A program made the translations under genes and the position numbers. The notes beneath the pieces are model-generated. The model searched no databases, had not been told where the DNA came from, and saw only the letters and a list, made by a program, of their open reading frames with translations. A stretch of 64,000 bases of DNA from Apostichopus japonicus (Eukaryota; Echinodermata; Holothuroidea; Aspidochirotida; Stichopodidae), in the NCBI RefSeq assembly GCF_037975245.1, contig NC_092581.1:1378501-1442500 (forward strand), read 5' to 3'. Below, one piece after another: positions 35,841 through 45,794 of the stretch. Within the stretch, counting starts at the first letter, position 1; each line of letters opens with the position of its first letter.

Positions 35841-38800
35841 GAGCTCTCATTCATTAATAACAATTATTAAAGGGGGTGGTTGGTGGAAGAGCGGATTTGC
35901 TAGCGCAAAATTGTTCAAAGAAAATGTCCTTTTATTCATACATCTATGTGTCTATATATGGGAGACTGGAAGACTGTTCTCTCTGGATATTGAACACATT
36001 TGGAATAATTGTGGATTAAATGGTTGATGCCCCCGCAAGGGATTGCTACAAATAAGGGCTGAAAATCTCTGACCTATTCTGGGTTCTCACTTAATTCTTG
36101 CAAATTGTACTGGAAGGAAATCACAAAGCCAACCGGCTGTCTGGTATGGAAATGAAGTAACCAGTCTGTCAGCCTGTATATAGGTGAACACAATGTCCTT
36201 TTTTTCCTTGATCTTCGCCTTGGGTCTCCCCACCCCCACCCCACCCCCCCCCTAAGACAATATCTCTCTTGGTAGCAAAGCCAATGTTGTTGTCCAAATA
36301 TTGATAGTTTCAGTCTTAATATGATCTTGTTCACTGACACCCTCAGCGTTTCGGAACCATCTGAACACCAGAGCACTCATCGGACGTTCCGAAGAGAGAC
36401 CTAAACGGTCCCAAGAAAATTTAGTAGACATTTTCATCTTAGGAAGTTTTGTTTTGTGTTAATCTAATGAATATTCACTGTGTGGTAACCACGAAAGCGA
36501 TTAAGTTTGGTAATGTCAAATGACGCACTTCATGGAGCTCATCCGGAAATAGGTTGGTTTTGATGGCTTCTCCAGAAAATATTTTGTTATTTGTGATGAC
36601 TACCTTAGTCAGGCTTGACCTTTTACCAAAAAAAATTTGATGAATTCCATAATATTGTTAAATGTTAAGTCAGACTGTTTTTTTTTCTTTGGTTTTCATG
36701 TAAAACGTTAAACCTGTGCAATAGTAATTAATGGTGTTAAGATGTGTATAAGTGTGTTTGTGTGCTTGTATGTTTAAGGGATGCCTGGCTTGTAAACAGG
36801 ATATCACAGAAAGGGAAGCTTTGGATCATACTTTGTATGTGGATGCCCCCTGTTGACAGATGCAACTAATTTGCATATATTTGCATATCTGGTTCTTTTC
36901 TTCCTTTATAGATCTTTTTTTGATGTTGCATTGAAACTTGTCATTTTAACTAATGTACCCTGGAAGAATCTATCAAGTATAAAAAAAGAAAACTAGATTA
37001 TTATGTATTATGATAATTATTAATAATAAGAGGATTTCCTGGACATATCCTTTGATACAATATGTCATTTTTAAGTATTTTACATTGATGATGCGGTCAG
37101 GCTCCTGAGTGCAGGACCTAAATTGTCAATCCACTGTTTTATTAATACTGTTCTAACCCCACCAAAACTTGACCATTGAACTTGACATAAAGAATAGAGC
37201 ACCCATTGATGATATTTCAACACCATTTGTCTTTGACAAGTTTCTTAAATGTATTGTAATTAAACATATTGTTTGAGGCCACAAAGGTCTTATGTGTTAA
37301 TTCCGATGGAGTTTTTTGTTGTCTCTGTGGAACCGACCAAAAGGCCAACTTTGTACTAGACTCTATAATCCAGTCACTTTAAATAATGAACCATCAACTG
37401 TGTAAAAAAGGGTCATTTCTCAAAAATTTCAAGAGCTATAGATATACGAAACCTTGAGTGAAACAAGTGATTTTTAACTGTCTACAACACATCCGAAATT
37501 TATTTTCTTGCCTAATGTCAGTCACTCTTTAAAGCCCACATTATGCAAATTTGATATTGACGATCTAAGCTTAATAATCTCTTCTCTATATTGTTTTAGT
37601 AATTAATCACACGACATGCTACTGTTTCGCAACAGTGTTGGCTCATTCGCAGAGATGGAGCAACAAAAAATCCAAAAAAAGAACATCTGTTGTTTGTGTA
37701 CAAAAAACATTAAATCGGATGCACGCTCAGGCAAACGTTTCGACCTCAATGCATAATATTCAAAGACAATGTTGCCGTCACAGTGAAGAATTTTCACAAT
37801 TCAAATATAGACACCGTTTACTTTATTTCTATTTCTTTGCCGAAGTTTTTTTAAGTACTGAAGATGGATTTATCCATTATTGAATCACAAAATGCTACCC
37901 GAATGCATGGTCAAATTGCTATACAAGTTTGAAGATGTATATATTTTGTTACCATAGGAACCATATTAAATTATTCAAATAGGCAATATCAAGTTCGTAG
38001 CCTTCCAAACTGCTACACAGAATTTGAACTCTTTAACATTATTCCCCATTATTCCGTGCTGAAGGTATTATTAATATTATTGTAGTGAAGTATTTGTTGT
38101 AGATTTATGCTACAGTAAACTGCAGGCACAATGTTTCATGAAAACTCAATTATTCATTAAAAAAAAACCCAGAAAAGCTTTGTTTTGACAATTTTTCGGA
38201 TACAAACATCTTATCGACTATAAAGCAGTATTCATAAATGTTTGCCATATCTTTCAGATCTCTGCATAATTCAAAAGCCTTCAGTTTTACAAATCATTAA
38301 GCAAGAACAATCGTTCCCATTGTGCTCGCTAGCTCGTTTCGTTAACGCCCATCCTATCCTACCCACATGAGAAAAACATTTGGCAAACTGCCTAGTGCTG
38401 ACAGGAATTGGTATAAAAATCGCCAAGGGGAATGCGACCGTATTGCTTTAATTACTGTGATTTTCTGATAGTGCTGTTAAAACAAATAGGCACACCTTAA
38501 CAAGCACTGTTTCTCACTTCATAAATGTGTACGCATTTCTATAAAAGGTAAAACCTATCAATTTTGACTGGCAGTTTCAAATTGTGGTTCAGCAGTTAAC
38601 AAATCCAAGATTAGTTTTGTCACTTGTGACCAGTGACCTGGACTGGATTTTATAAAAGGGAACATAGGTATTGCTAACTTAGAGGCAACATTGCAGAATA
38701 AATTGATTCTAAAAGTAACCAAAAATATTCACTTATTGATCGACTAGAAAATTGATCAAACTGTAAAGTACAATATTAGACATTTTTGCAGGGGATGTAC

Positions 38801-39210
38801 GTATGGCACTCTGGATTTTGGAGTTCAGCTATTTTGTAACGGTTTTCATAGAAAAGTGGCAGCATTTAATTCTAGAGTCAGCTTTACAGCAGGTCGTACT
38901 AAATAATGCCATGGACGACACATAAAACTTACCACAGGATCAAGTTAATATGTCTGCTAGGTGAAGGTTGCCGTCAAAAGCAATTTGTGGCTTAATTACC
39001 ATATAGCCATTGGAGATTTGCATGATGGGATGTGTCCATCCATCAACTCAAGGGACGAGTGGTAGTAGTAATAGTACTGCAGTTTGGCGATCGGCTTGGC
39101 TCTCTATTCAACATGGTCAAGTGGTTACATGCATGAGTTGACTAGGTTAAATGAATTTTGGAGGTTTACCAAAATGCACTTTGGAGTTCACATTGCTCCT
39201 GAGAGGGAAG

Positions 39211-39275
39211 GGTGGAGGAGGATGAGGAGGAGGAGGAGGAGGAGGAGGAGGAGGAAGGGGAGGAGGAGGAAGAAG
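39211..39275. repeat. (GGA)n purine tract
   Basis: About 65 bp of GGA/GAA trinucleotides, followed by a G-rich stretch and C-rich tracts. Confidence 0.9.
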
Positions 39276-42200
39276 ATGTAAGCAGAGATAAAGAGGCTGG
39301 GTGGGGGTGTGTTCATCCCCTCCCCCCTCTCCTTTTCAACCTTTACCCAAAAATTTAAAAAATATATTTATTAGTACAATTTTGATCTTTTTTCAGACGG
39401 ATTCACCCAGATCACCCAACTTGGAGAGTCAGTTTCGATGACTACCCCCCCAACCCCATGGCCACATTCCCCCCTTATAAAAGCTGGTATTTCTCCTGAG
39501 TGGGGGGTTGGAAGGGACTCTGTGAGGGGGATTTGTTTACTACAGTGAGGGGACTTCCCTCTCCCCCTTCCTCCTCTCATATCTCCCATCCTCCCTCCCT
39601 CCCTCTCTCCTCTGTCCCTTCAAATTACTAAATTTCACCATCTCTAAAATGTAGAACTTGATTCTAGGTTTTGTTATCTTTTATAAAACATTGAATAAAT
39701 CATGAAATTATTTTTGTTCAGTTGTATAAATAAGTATAAGTAGGTGTACAGTACAGTATGTTTGGTAAAGTGTTTGTTTCAAACCTTTTGCTTGGAAAAA
39801 CCTGTTGTCTCATTTAATACTAGCACTTCCTCTTCTATTTAGTGAAAGTAAACACACAACTATCTTTTTATGACTTTTTGGTCTACTGTCAGTTTATACT
39901 ATTTAAACAGGTGTTTGACATAAATTTTGTATTATGATGTTTTCTCCACCAGAACAAGTACATGATCATAAAACTGTCATTATTTGCTTTTTAGACATGA
40001 TTTATTTAATGGCCACAAGAAAAAATTCTCACCTAGGCATAATCTAATGTACAATGTAGAGCAATTAGAGAAAGAAAGAAACAATAAAACAATAAAAAAA
40101 AAACATTTGAAGATCAGTTGCCATAAATGACATCATTCATTCTGCTATTGTCAGGTGGATTCACCAAATATGTACTTAATATATATGGAAAATTTCAAAA
40201 ATCATTTCTTTGTCATACAAACTGCTGTGAGGGTGTGGTTTTCCCCTAACGATGCAGAAAAATTTCAAGGAATTTTGTTTGTAAGAGCAATCTACTTCAG
40301 CCAGCAGGAGATCTATCAATATCTATCAATATGCTTTAATGAGTTCAGCCATTTTGAATTATGCAATTCAATATATCTGAGCAATTTTCTTATTTTTTTC
40401 TCTTCACTTCTATTCTTGTGACTTTCTCAAGACCTTAAATGCCAAAACAAAAAAAATCTTTCTTTTTTTGTACGGTTCAACTTTTAGCTATGAAATTTCT
40501 AAAATTCATTTTGGATGATTCTACTGCCAGGACCCAAATATCATTTCCATCAGGCCACTCGTTAATTAGCACGTAGTAGAGATGTAGTTAAGCTTTTGAA
40601 AAGTTGTCCCACAAAGTTTTGGAGGTCACAACGGATAAGTACTGGAATGGTATTAATTCTCATTGTAGTAATTATCTGAACCAAAGCTTTGGGGACTACC
40701 CCAGAGCCCAGAAAAAGGCTGGTCAAAGAAAGGGAGGGAAAAATATGAAGAAAGAAAAGCAAATTGGTAGGAAGCAGGGTTCACTGAATTTTGGTATTAA
40801 ATATTATATACAATATGCATACACCAATTAAGACAAAACAAACATCACTTAAAAATGAAACCCTGGTTAAATTTGAAGGCACCCCAAAGGTATAACAACA
40901 CTAAACACAATCTACACAACTCTAGAATTTTGAATTTTCCTTCTAAATTTTACATTGGGAGGTGGTGGGGGGGGGATAGTGGGAACAAGAAGCTTGACTT
41001 TTGATGAGCAATCAATGCACATGAACTTTGGTTTAATCCTTGTTTAGGCCTTAAAATATTGGAAATTAATGCAAATATGGGGAAAAAAATGAAGAAACAA
41101 AAAGCAGGAATCAAGAAGCCAGGGGAAAAGGTTAATAGCCTCAAGCTGTGTACGTGCATTTTATAATCCAGGTCAATGCTGCAAGAAAAAAAAAAATTAT
41201 ATATATTAATGAAAGAAATCTTTATAGCTTTTGTCCTGAAATAATCAAGTACAAGGCCAGGCACAGATCATTTGGTGATAGTGTTTGAATCAGTAGATAT
41301 ATATTGTTGAGTGAAAAATTTTTAAAATTGAAAAAATTATTGCCAGCTTCATGTGTTGATCCTATGTCAGCCAATGAAGAGACTGGTATGTATTGAGTTG
41401 ACATTGTTGAATAGTTTCCATGTTGTAACATATACACCTGTAAAGTAATGGTTTGACCATGAGGGATTTAAATTCTTCATTGTACATTATGAAGATTGGC
41501 TATGATGATATCGTTATCAATCATATTCTGGAGAAGTTGTCCAACTGATGGCAAAACTAATGTTCCTACATCCCCCCCCCACCCCTCCCTTCCACTTTCC
41601 TATATCTCTTCCGCCCTCCTCTTCATTGAAAATACCAAAAATAACAGCTGCACCATATCCAATTTGTGACAAGTAGTGTTCTTATTAAATTGTCATATTA
41701 AACTATTTTATTCTGTATTCTCAACATTATTATTTTGATTTTCATATCTCATGCACCGGCCCAAAAAACAGTTTTGTCTGTAAAATGATATGCTATTCAC
41801 ATTTCTTGTAGATGTTCAAAGAAGGACACATATAATATTACTCCCTCCCCTGCTCTCCCTGCCCCCAGTCCTCCTCCCCCACCTCTTTAAAGCTGAAAAA
41901 TGCTGGCAGTTACACATTCTGTTTGTTTACTTACAATCAGTTGGCGTTCGTGCATTCTAATCTGTTTACTCCACAATTTTTCATGCACTCCGTAAACATT
42001 TAAGACTTCCCCGATTATTGACATTATTCGTAAACATATTCTGTATTGCTTGCCAGTCAGTAGCGCTAATTCAGAATGCAACATGCATGATGGCTTAAAT
42101 GGAACAGGGAAGTTTAGATAATCTGTCAAACATTGTATCGTGCTGTTTGGTAAAATGCATTTGCATTAAAAATGTTCGGTATTTAGATGGAAAACAGAAT

Positions 42201-42445
42201 TTATTTCTGTGGTTATGGTGGACATCTCTTGATCGTTACCCATGTTATCGAAAGCAGGAGTAAGTTGTGCGATGATTTCAATGCGGCTTTTGTTGTGAGC
42301 TTAGTTTGATCAATTTCTTATACCATAAAAATCCATCACAATGAAAGAGCCATTAGCTTGGCTAGTCAAGTGTCACATCAAAAGATGAAGTAGAAAGTCC
42401 CCAAAAAATAAAGGAAATTTGAAAATGTCCAACAAGCTGGTATTA

Positions 42446-42501
42446 ATTTGCATATATATTGATTTGCATATATATTTATTTGCATATATATTAATTTGCA
42501 T
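42446..42501. promoter_or_regulatory. Four ATTTGCAT octamers at exact 16-bp spacing
   Basis: ATTTGCAT (reverse complement ATGCAAAT, the classic octamer bound by POU/Oct factors) occurs at 42446, 42462, 42478 and 42494. ATATAT spacers separate them. The array could equally be a neutral 16-bp minisatellite; function is inference. Confidence 0.5.
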
Positions 42502-42921
42502 ATATATGTGGTTTCAAAAACTGATAAATGAAAATTGTGTGGGCAAGGAAACCCAAGTTGCACTCGCCAAATTGCAATGTCAGACATTTGATTGTGAAAT
42601 TAGAACAAAACTCTGGTATTTGTTTTAAGGCTTGATCAAGCATGTTATAATGTCATCTTGTTGCGGAGGGGAGCACTGGTGGTATACACACATATCACTT
42701 ATTCCTGAACAGACTAAAGTTCCCTGTAACTAAGGTTCATTGTGTGTGTGAAATTAATGTATTAAAATTAGTTTAAAATAAAATAAAACTATTAGCAAAC
42801 TGCTTATCCAGTAGAGAGCCTGTGTAGGAGAATGTGTAAAAGTAAGTTGGCCTGACGTTTCGATCCTAGCAGGATCTTCTTCAAAGGCTAAATGACAAGT
42901 GTCATTTAGCCTTGTCATTTA

Positions 42922-44144
42922 AAGCCCAGTCACATCTCACCGGATTGCAATAATGGAGAGGGAACGAAGACAAAAAATGGCACTCCGAGGTTGATGTACG
43001 TTAGTGTCCGTTTAGTATGCGGTTCTCCTCCGTCCGTCTACGTTTCATGACCGGGAGGGTCCGGTTTGTCCGGTGTCGATTTTGAACATGCATAAAACTT
43101 GGAACGGACATCCACCGAAAAATGTCTCTGTTATTTATTCGTTACTAATCCGTTAAGCTTCCGTTTTATCAGTTTCTCATGCGTTTTGTTCGTTCTGTAT
43201 GCGTTTGGCATACTGTATTTCTCCGTTCGTCTCTGGTTATTGCTATTGCTCACCGGATCATTAACGGACAAAGAACGGATGAAACGTAGAAGTACAGTAC
43301 CTATACCGTATATTCGACGGACGCTAACGTAGAAATAACGGAAGTGCAAAGGAATAAAACTGACAATGAACAGATAGGTAACGTACGTTACACGGAAGAA
43401 ACGGAAGAACTCAGGCCAGGAAAGTATAACAGACGGACATAGAACGGAGATGCAGCGTACCTCCACCTTGTCCACTCCAAGTGTCCCACACCTCATTCTG
43501 CTCCTATAACCTCTACCGTCAACACCTACATCATGGACCCTTCAGAAAGATTCAAGCTTCAGAACACACTGTCAGCATTAAAAGCACAGATGCTTATCAT
43601 TGAAGCCAACATCAAGACCAATGAATAAGTCAAGAACAGAAGGAAGAGACGTGCTTGGCTTAAATGCTGGTCTAGGGCCTGGCTAGGTCCACAGAGAAGA
43701 CGGCAGTTTAGTCTTTATGACCAACTAATGCAGGAGCTGCGAATGGAAGACCAAAATCTTTCATCAACTTCATGAGGATGCCCCCTGATTTTGAGGCACT
43801 CCGGAGGCCCAGGTTTTAGACCGTTTCTTCTCCGTTGCTAGTCCGGTATGTCCGTTACTTTTCCGGTACTCCTACGTTTTGTATGTTCTTTATCCGTTAA
43901 TTGTCCGTTGTAAATTCGTTACTATCCGTTGGTGTTCGTTCGTTGTTATTCCGTTGTTCATCCGTTGTTCGTCCGTTGCTGTCCGTCCCTCGTACGTTTG
44001 TAATCCGTTTTCACCGTTGAACATCCGGTACGTTGCAACCCCCAGATGCATGCGCGACAACTTTTACCAACGGAAATAACCGGATGACTGTTTTTCGCGC
44101 GTACTCTTGTCCGTTCGTGCAATCCGGTGAGATGTGACTGGGCC
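42922..44144 (+). mobile_element. PIF/Harbinger element, non-autonomous or decayed, TTA target duplication
   Basis: Terminal inverted repeats share GCCCAGTCACATCTCACCGG followed by ATTGCA at both ends; the left end differs by one extra base before GCCC. The flanks carry TTA (42919-42921 and 44145-44147), the 3-bp TWA duplication typical of PIF/Harbinger. The middle holds a truncated Harbinger transposase N-terminus. The flanking 500 bp (left) and 330 bp (right) are dense in CCGTT, ACGTT and CCGGT words and their complements, likely former transposase-binding subterminal repeats. The element is 1223 bp, far too short for a full transposase plus Myb-like gene pair, and its right end lies 137 bp before the last BCKDHB acceptor. 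Confidence 0.85.
43533..43822 (+). pseudogene. Harbinger transposase N-terminal remnant
   Basis: An ATG at 43533 opens MDPSERFKLQNTLSALKAQM and runs 31 codons to TAA (43626-43628). The same frame continues after the stop as RRKRRAWLKCWSRAWLGPQR, then RRQFSLYDQLMQELRMEDQ. A one-base frameshift near 43755 then restores SFINFMRMPPDFEAL. The R-R-x-W ... R-x-W-L ... R-x-x-F-x-x-Y-D-x-L-M-x-E-L-R-x-E-D ... F-x-N-F-x-R-M-x-P-x-F series is the start of PIF/Harbinger (HARBI1-like) transposases, upstream of the DDE catalytic domain. The whole DDE domain is deleted, so the gene cannot encode an active enzyme. The remnant sits centrally between subterminal repeat arrays. Confidence 0.85.
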
Positions 44145-44281
44145 TTAGCCTTTGAAGAAGATCCTGCTATGGAAACGTCAGGCCAACTTACTTTTACACA
44201 AAAATTAATTAAAATTAATCTCTACACTATCAATGTATCTCAAGGCATTTTGTAATTTCATTTTTCATTTGTTCTTGGCAG

Positions 44282-44422
44282 GAGGAATGCTTTCTTCACC
44301 TTGAGTGTCCGGTCCAGAGGGTGTGCGGTTGGGATACGCCGTTCCCTCACGTCTTTGAGCCTTTTTACATGCCCACCAAATGGAGGTGCTTCGATGCCAT
44401 CAAGAAGGCTATCAACTACTAA
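44282..44422 (+). CDS. BCKDHB: BCKDHB terminal coding exon with stop
   Basis: A 141-nt final coding exon: 46 residues plus TAA. It reads [20 protein letters not shown], then [14 protein letters not shown], then [12 protein letters not shown]. Human E1-beta ends [31 protein letters not shown], then ALRKMINY, so length, phase and C-terminus all agree. The RVxGxDTPFPH motif is the signature of the C-terminal helical lobe in this family. The acceptor is TTTGTTCTTGGCAG, and the exon starts on a full codon, matching the phase-0 end of the previous exon. The open frame starting at 44301 in another frame is a shadow. The Harbinger insertion ends just 137 bp upstream, so the branch point must lie in that gap or within the repeat arm. 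Confidence 0.97.
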   Translation, partial: EECFLHLECPVQRVCGWDTPFPHVFEPFYMPTKWRCFDAIKKAINY

Positions 44423-45070
44423 ATTAAAGCGTGTCCCATCAACTCAAAAGGTAAAGTCAAGATTTACAAAAGAGTACCAAAAAAGTCGCAATATTTAAAA
44501 TATTCATTACTCAATTCATAATGGATGACTCTCAAGATCGTTAGTTTTGGTTGCAGCTTTTTAGCGACGCTAAAAGTTTGCTATAAATTTTTTCAGCAGT
44601 ACTCCTCTTTTCCGTTCTGATGCCTCCAAAATTATTCCCAATTATTGAGTATTGTTAAACTGGAAGCATTAAAGTTTTGCGGTGGGGGTTATAACTAAGT
44701 CGAAGATTGGCGGTAATCTGCCAGTTAGAATCTGAGCGTGATTGACCGAGCTATCTTACGTCTGTAGAATATTTGACGGTGATACTGATGACGTATGACG
44801 GCCAGTCAGTCACTTTGTAACAAACGTCTGAGAATTAAAAATTATAAATAATGCAGAGCATGTTTGAATAGTACATTGATCTATCTCCCAGCTGCGTTGC
44901 CAGTTTCGACGTTGAGCTATATAAAAACGTTGACAATTTATTCATTCCCTCTTGGATGCGGTCAATATCCAACCATCTGCGTATGATGTTATTCATAGAA
45001 TTCACTGAAAAACTGTTTTTTTGCGTCCCAGTAAAATGGAAATGATTAGAAATAAAGTAAACAGTGCGAT
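44423..45070 (+). other. BCKDHB: Probable BCKDHB 3' UTR
   Basis: From the stop codon the sequence is AT-rich and non-coding. The hexamer variant ATTAAA appears at once (44423) and again at about 44666. The first canonical AATAAA is at 45051-45056. The true 3' end is not determinable without transcripts. Confidence 0.5.
45051..45056 (+). terminator. BCKDHB: Candidate BCKDHB poly(A) signal AATAAA
   Basis: First canonical AATAAA after the stop, about 630 bases downstream. It is followed by a T/G-rich stretch (TTATGTTGGTT near 45081-45095), as expected of a downstream element. Earlier ATTAAA variants are alternatives. Confidence 0.5.
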
Positions 45071-45165
45071 GGGTTATCTATGTTTATGTTGGTTAAGAGC
45101 AAGTGACTTTGCCAAAATTAAAACAGGGATGTCCATCGCAGATATCAAAGTTACTTAGCTTCCTT

Positions 45166-45309
45166 GCTTACCTGTCCCCTCTTAACCTCACCTGTCACGA
45201 CTCCAACCTGGGCCCACCGCCAAGACTGACATAACGATCGATTTGTTTGGGAACCTAGCAAACCCGTTGCCAGGTTGGCCCTTTGAGCAAGAGGAGCTGA
45301 CAGGTAAGC
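45166..45309. mobile_element. Short foldback (MITE-like) element, 144 bp
   Basis: The left end GCTTACCTGTCCCCTCTT pairs with the right end AAGAGGAGCTGACAGGTAAGC apart from small gaps. Further inside, CCAACCTGGGCCC faces GGTTGGCCC. No clear target duplication was found, so the superfamily is unknown. Confidence 0.5.
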
Positions 45310-45794
45310 TCGTCGCTCCTAAACATCCAAAAGTAATATCTCAAAAGTTTTGAGATTTGAATCTATTTAAAAATAAAAGACATCATAAATTACTTGTGCC
45401 GAGAAACATTGAAGTCACTAACCACGAGGGATGCAAAATCAGCGACCCTGGCAGCCTATATTTGATGAAATTACATTGTGAAAGACGTATAGAGAGTGTT
45501 TATATTGTAATGTTTGGTAGTAAAAGAACAAACCTAATACATCAGTTGATTTTTTCAACTTCCATATGTTTTTGAATAATGATATTTTCACCTTCCATAT
45601 GTTTTTGAATAATCGGTATGAAATAACTGGTATTCCACATAATTTTTAACGATTTCAATTATGTTCCGATTATTCAATAATTGGCTCGATTCCGATTCCG
45701 ATAATCATTTGAACACTTACCAGGATTATTGCAGCTCTCAATTGTTTTGGTTCATTACACACCGTACAATTGACAGACTATCTAGGCTAGCTGT

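Larger units (their letters stand above)
42833..44200. mobile_element. Palindromic hammerhead-like repeat split by a Harbinger element
   Basis: The outer arms are inverted copies: left TGTGTAAAAGTAAGTTGGCC from 42833, right its reverse complement ending at 44200. Both carry TGACGTTTC and GCAGGATCTTCTTCAAAGGC in the same order. The left arm then folds on GGCTAAATGACA-AG-TGTCATTTAGCC (42886-42911). Removing the inner element and one TTA joins the arms into one roughly symmetrical repeat. The arm motif resembles the conserved region of hammerhead-bearing Penelope-like termini; that link is inference. Confidence 0.6.
20338..44281 (+). other. BCKDHB: Last BCKDHB intron, about 23.9 kb, rich in repeats
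   Basis: This intron runs from donor GTAAAA to acceptor TTCTTGGCAG. Most of its recognisable content is mobile or tandem DNA: a Penelope-like remnant, a hAT-type MITE, a Harbinger element nested in a palindromic repeat, and at least seven tandem or dispersed repeat groups. Between these I see AT-rich single-copy-looking sequence with C/G homopolymers. No other host exon is recognised on either strand; one weak minus-strand candidate (31.69-31.98 kb) is discussed among the findings. Confidence 0.8.

Noticed and set aside
43131-43496. 121-codon open frame on -
   Set aside because: Lies in the subterminal repeats of the Harbinger element; Tyr/Phe/Arg-rich because of CCGTT/ACGTT words.
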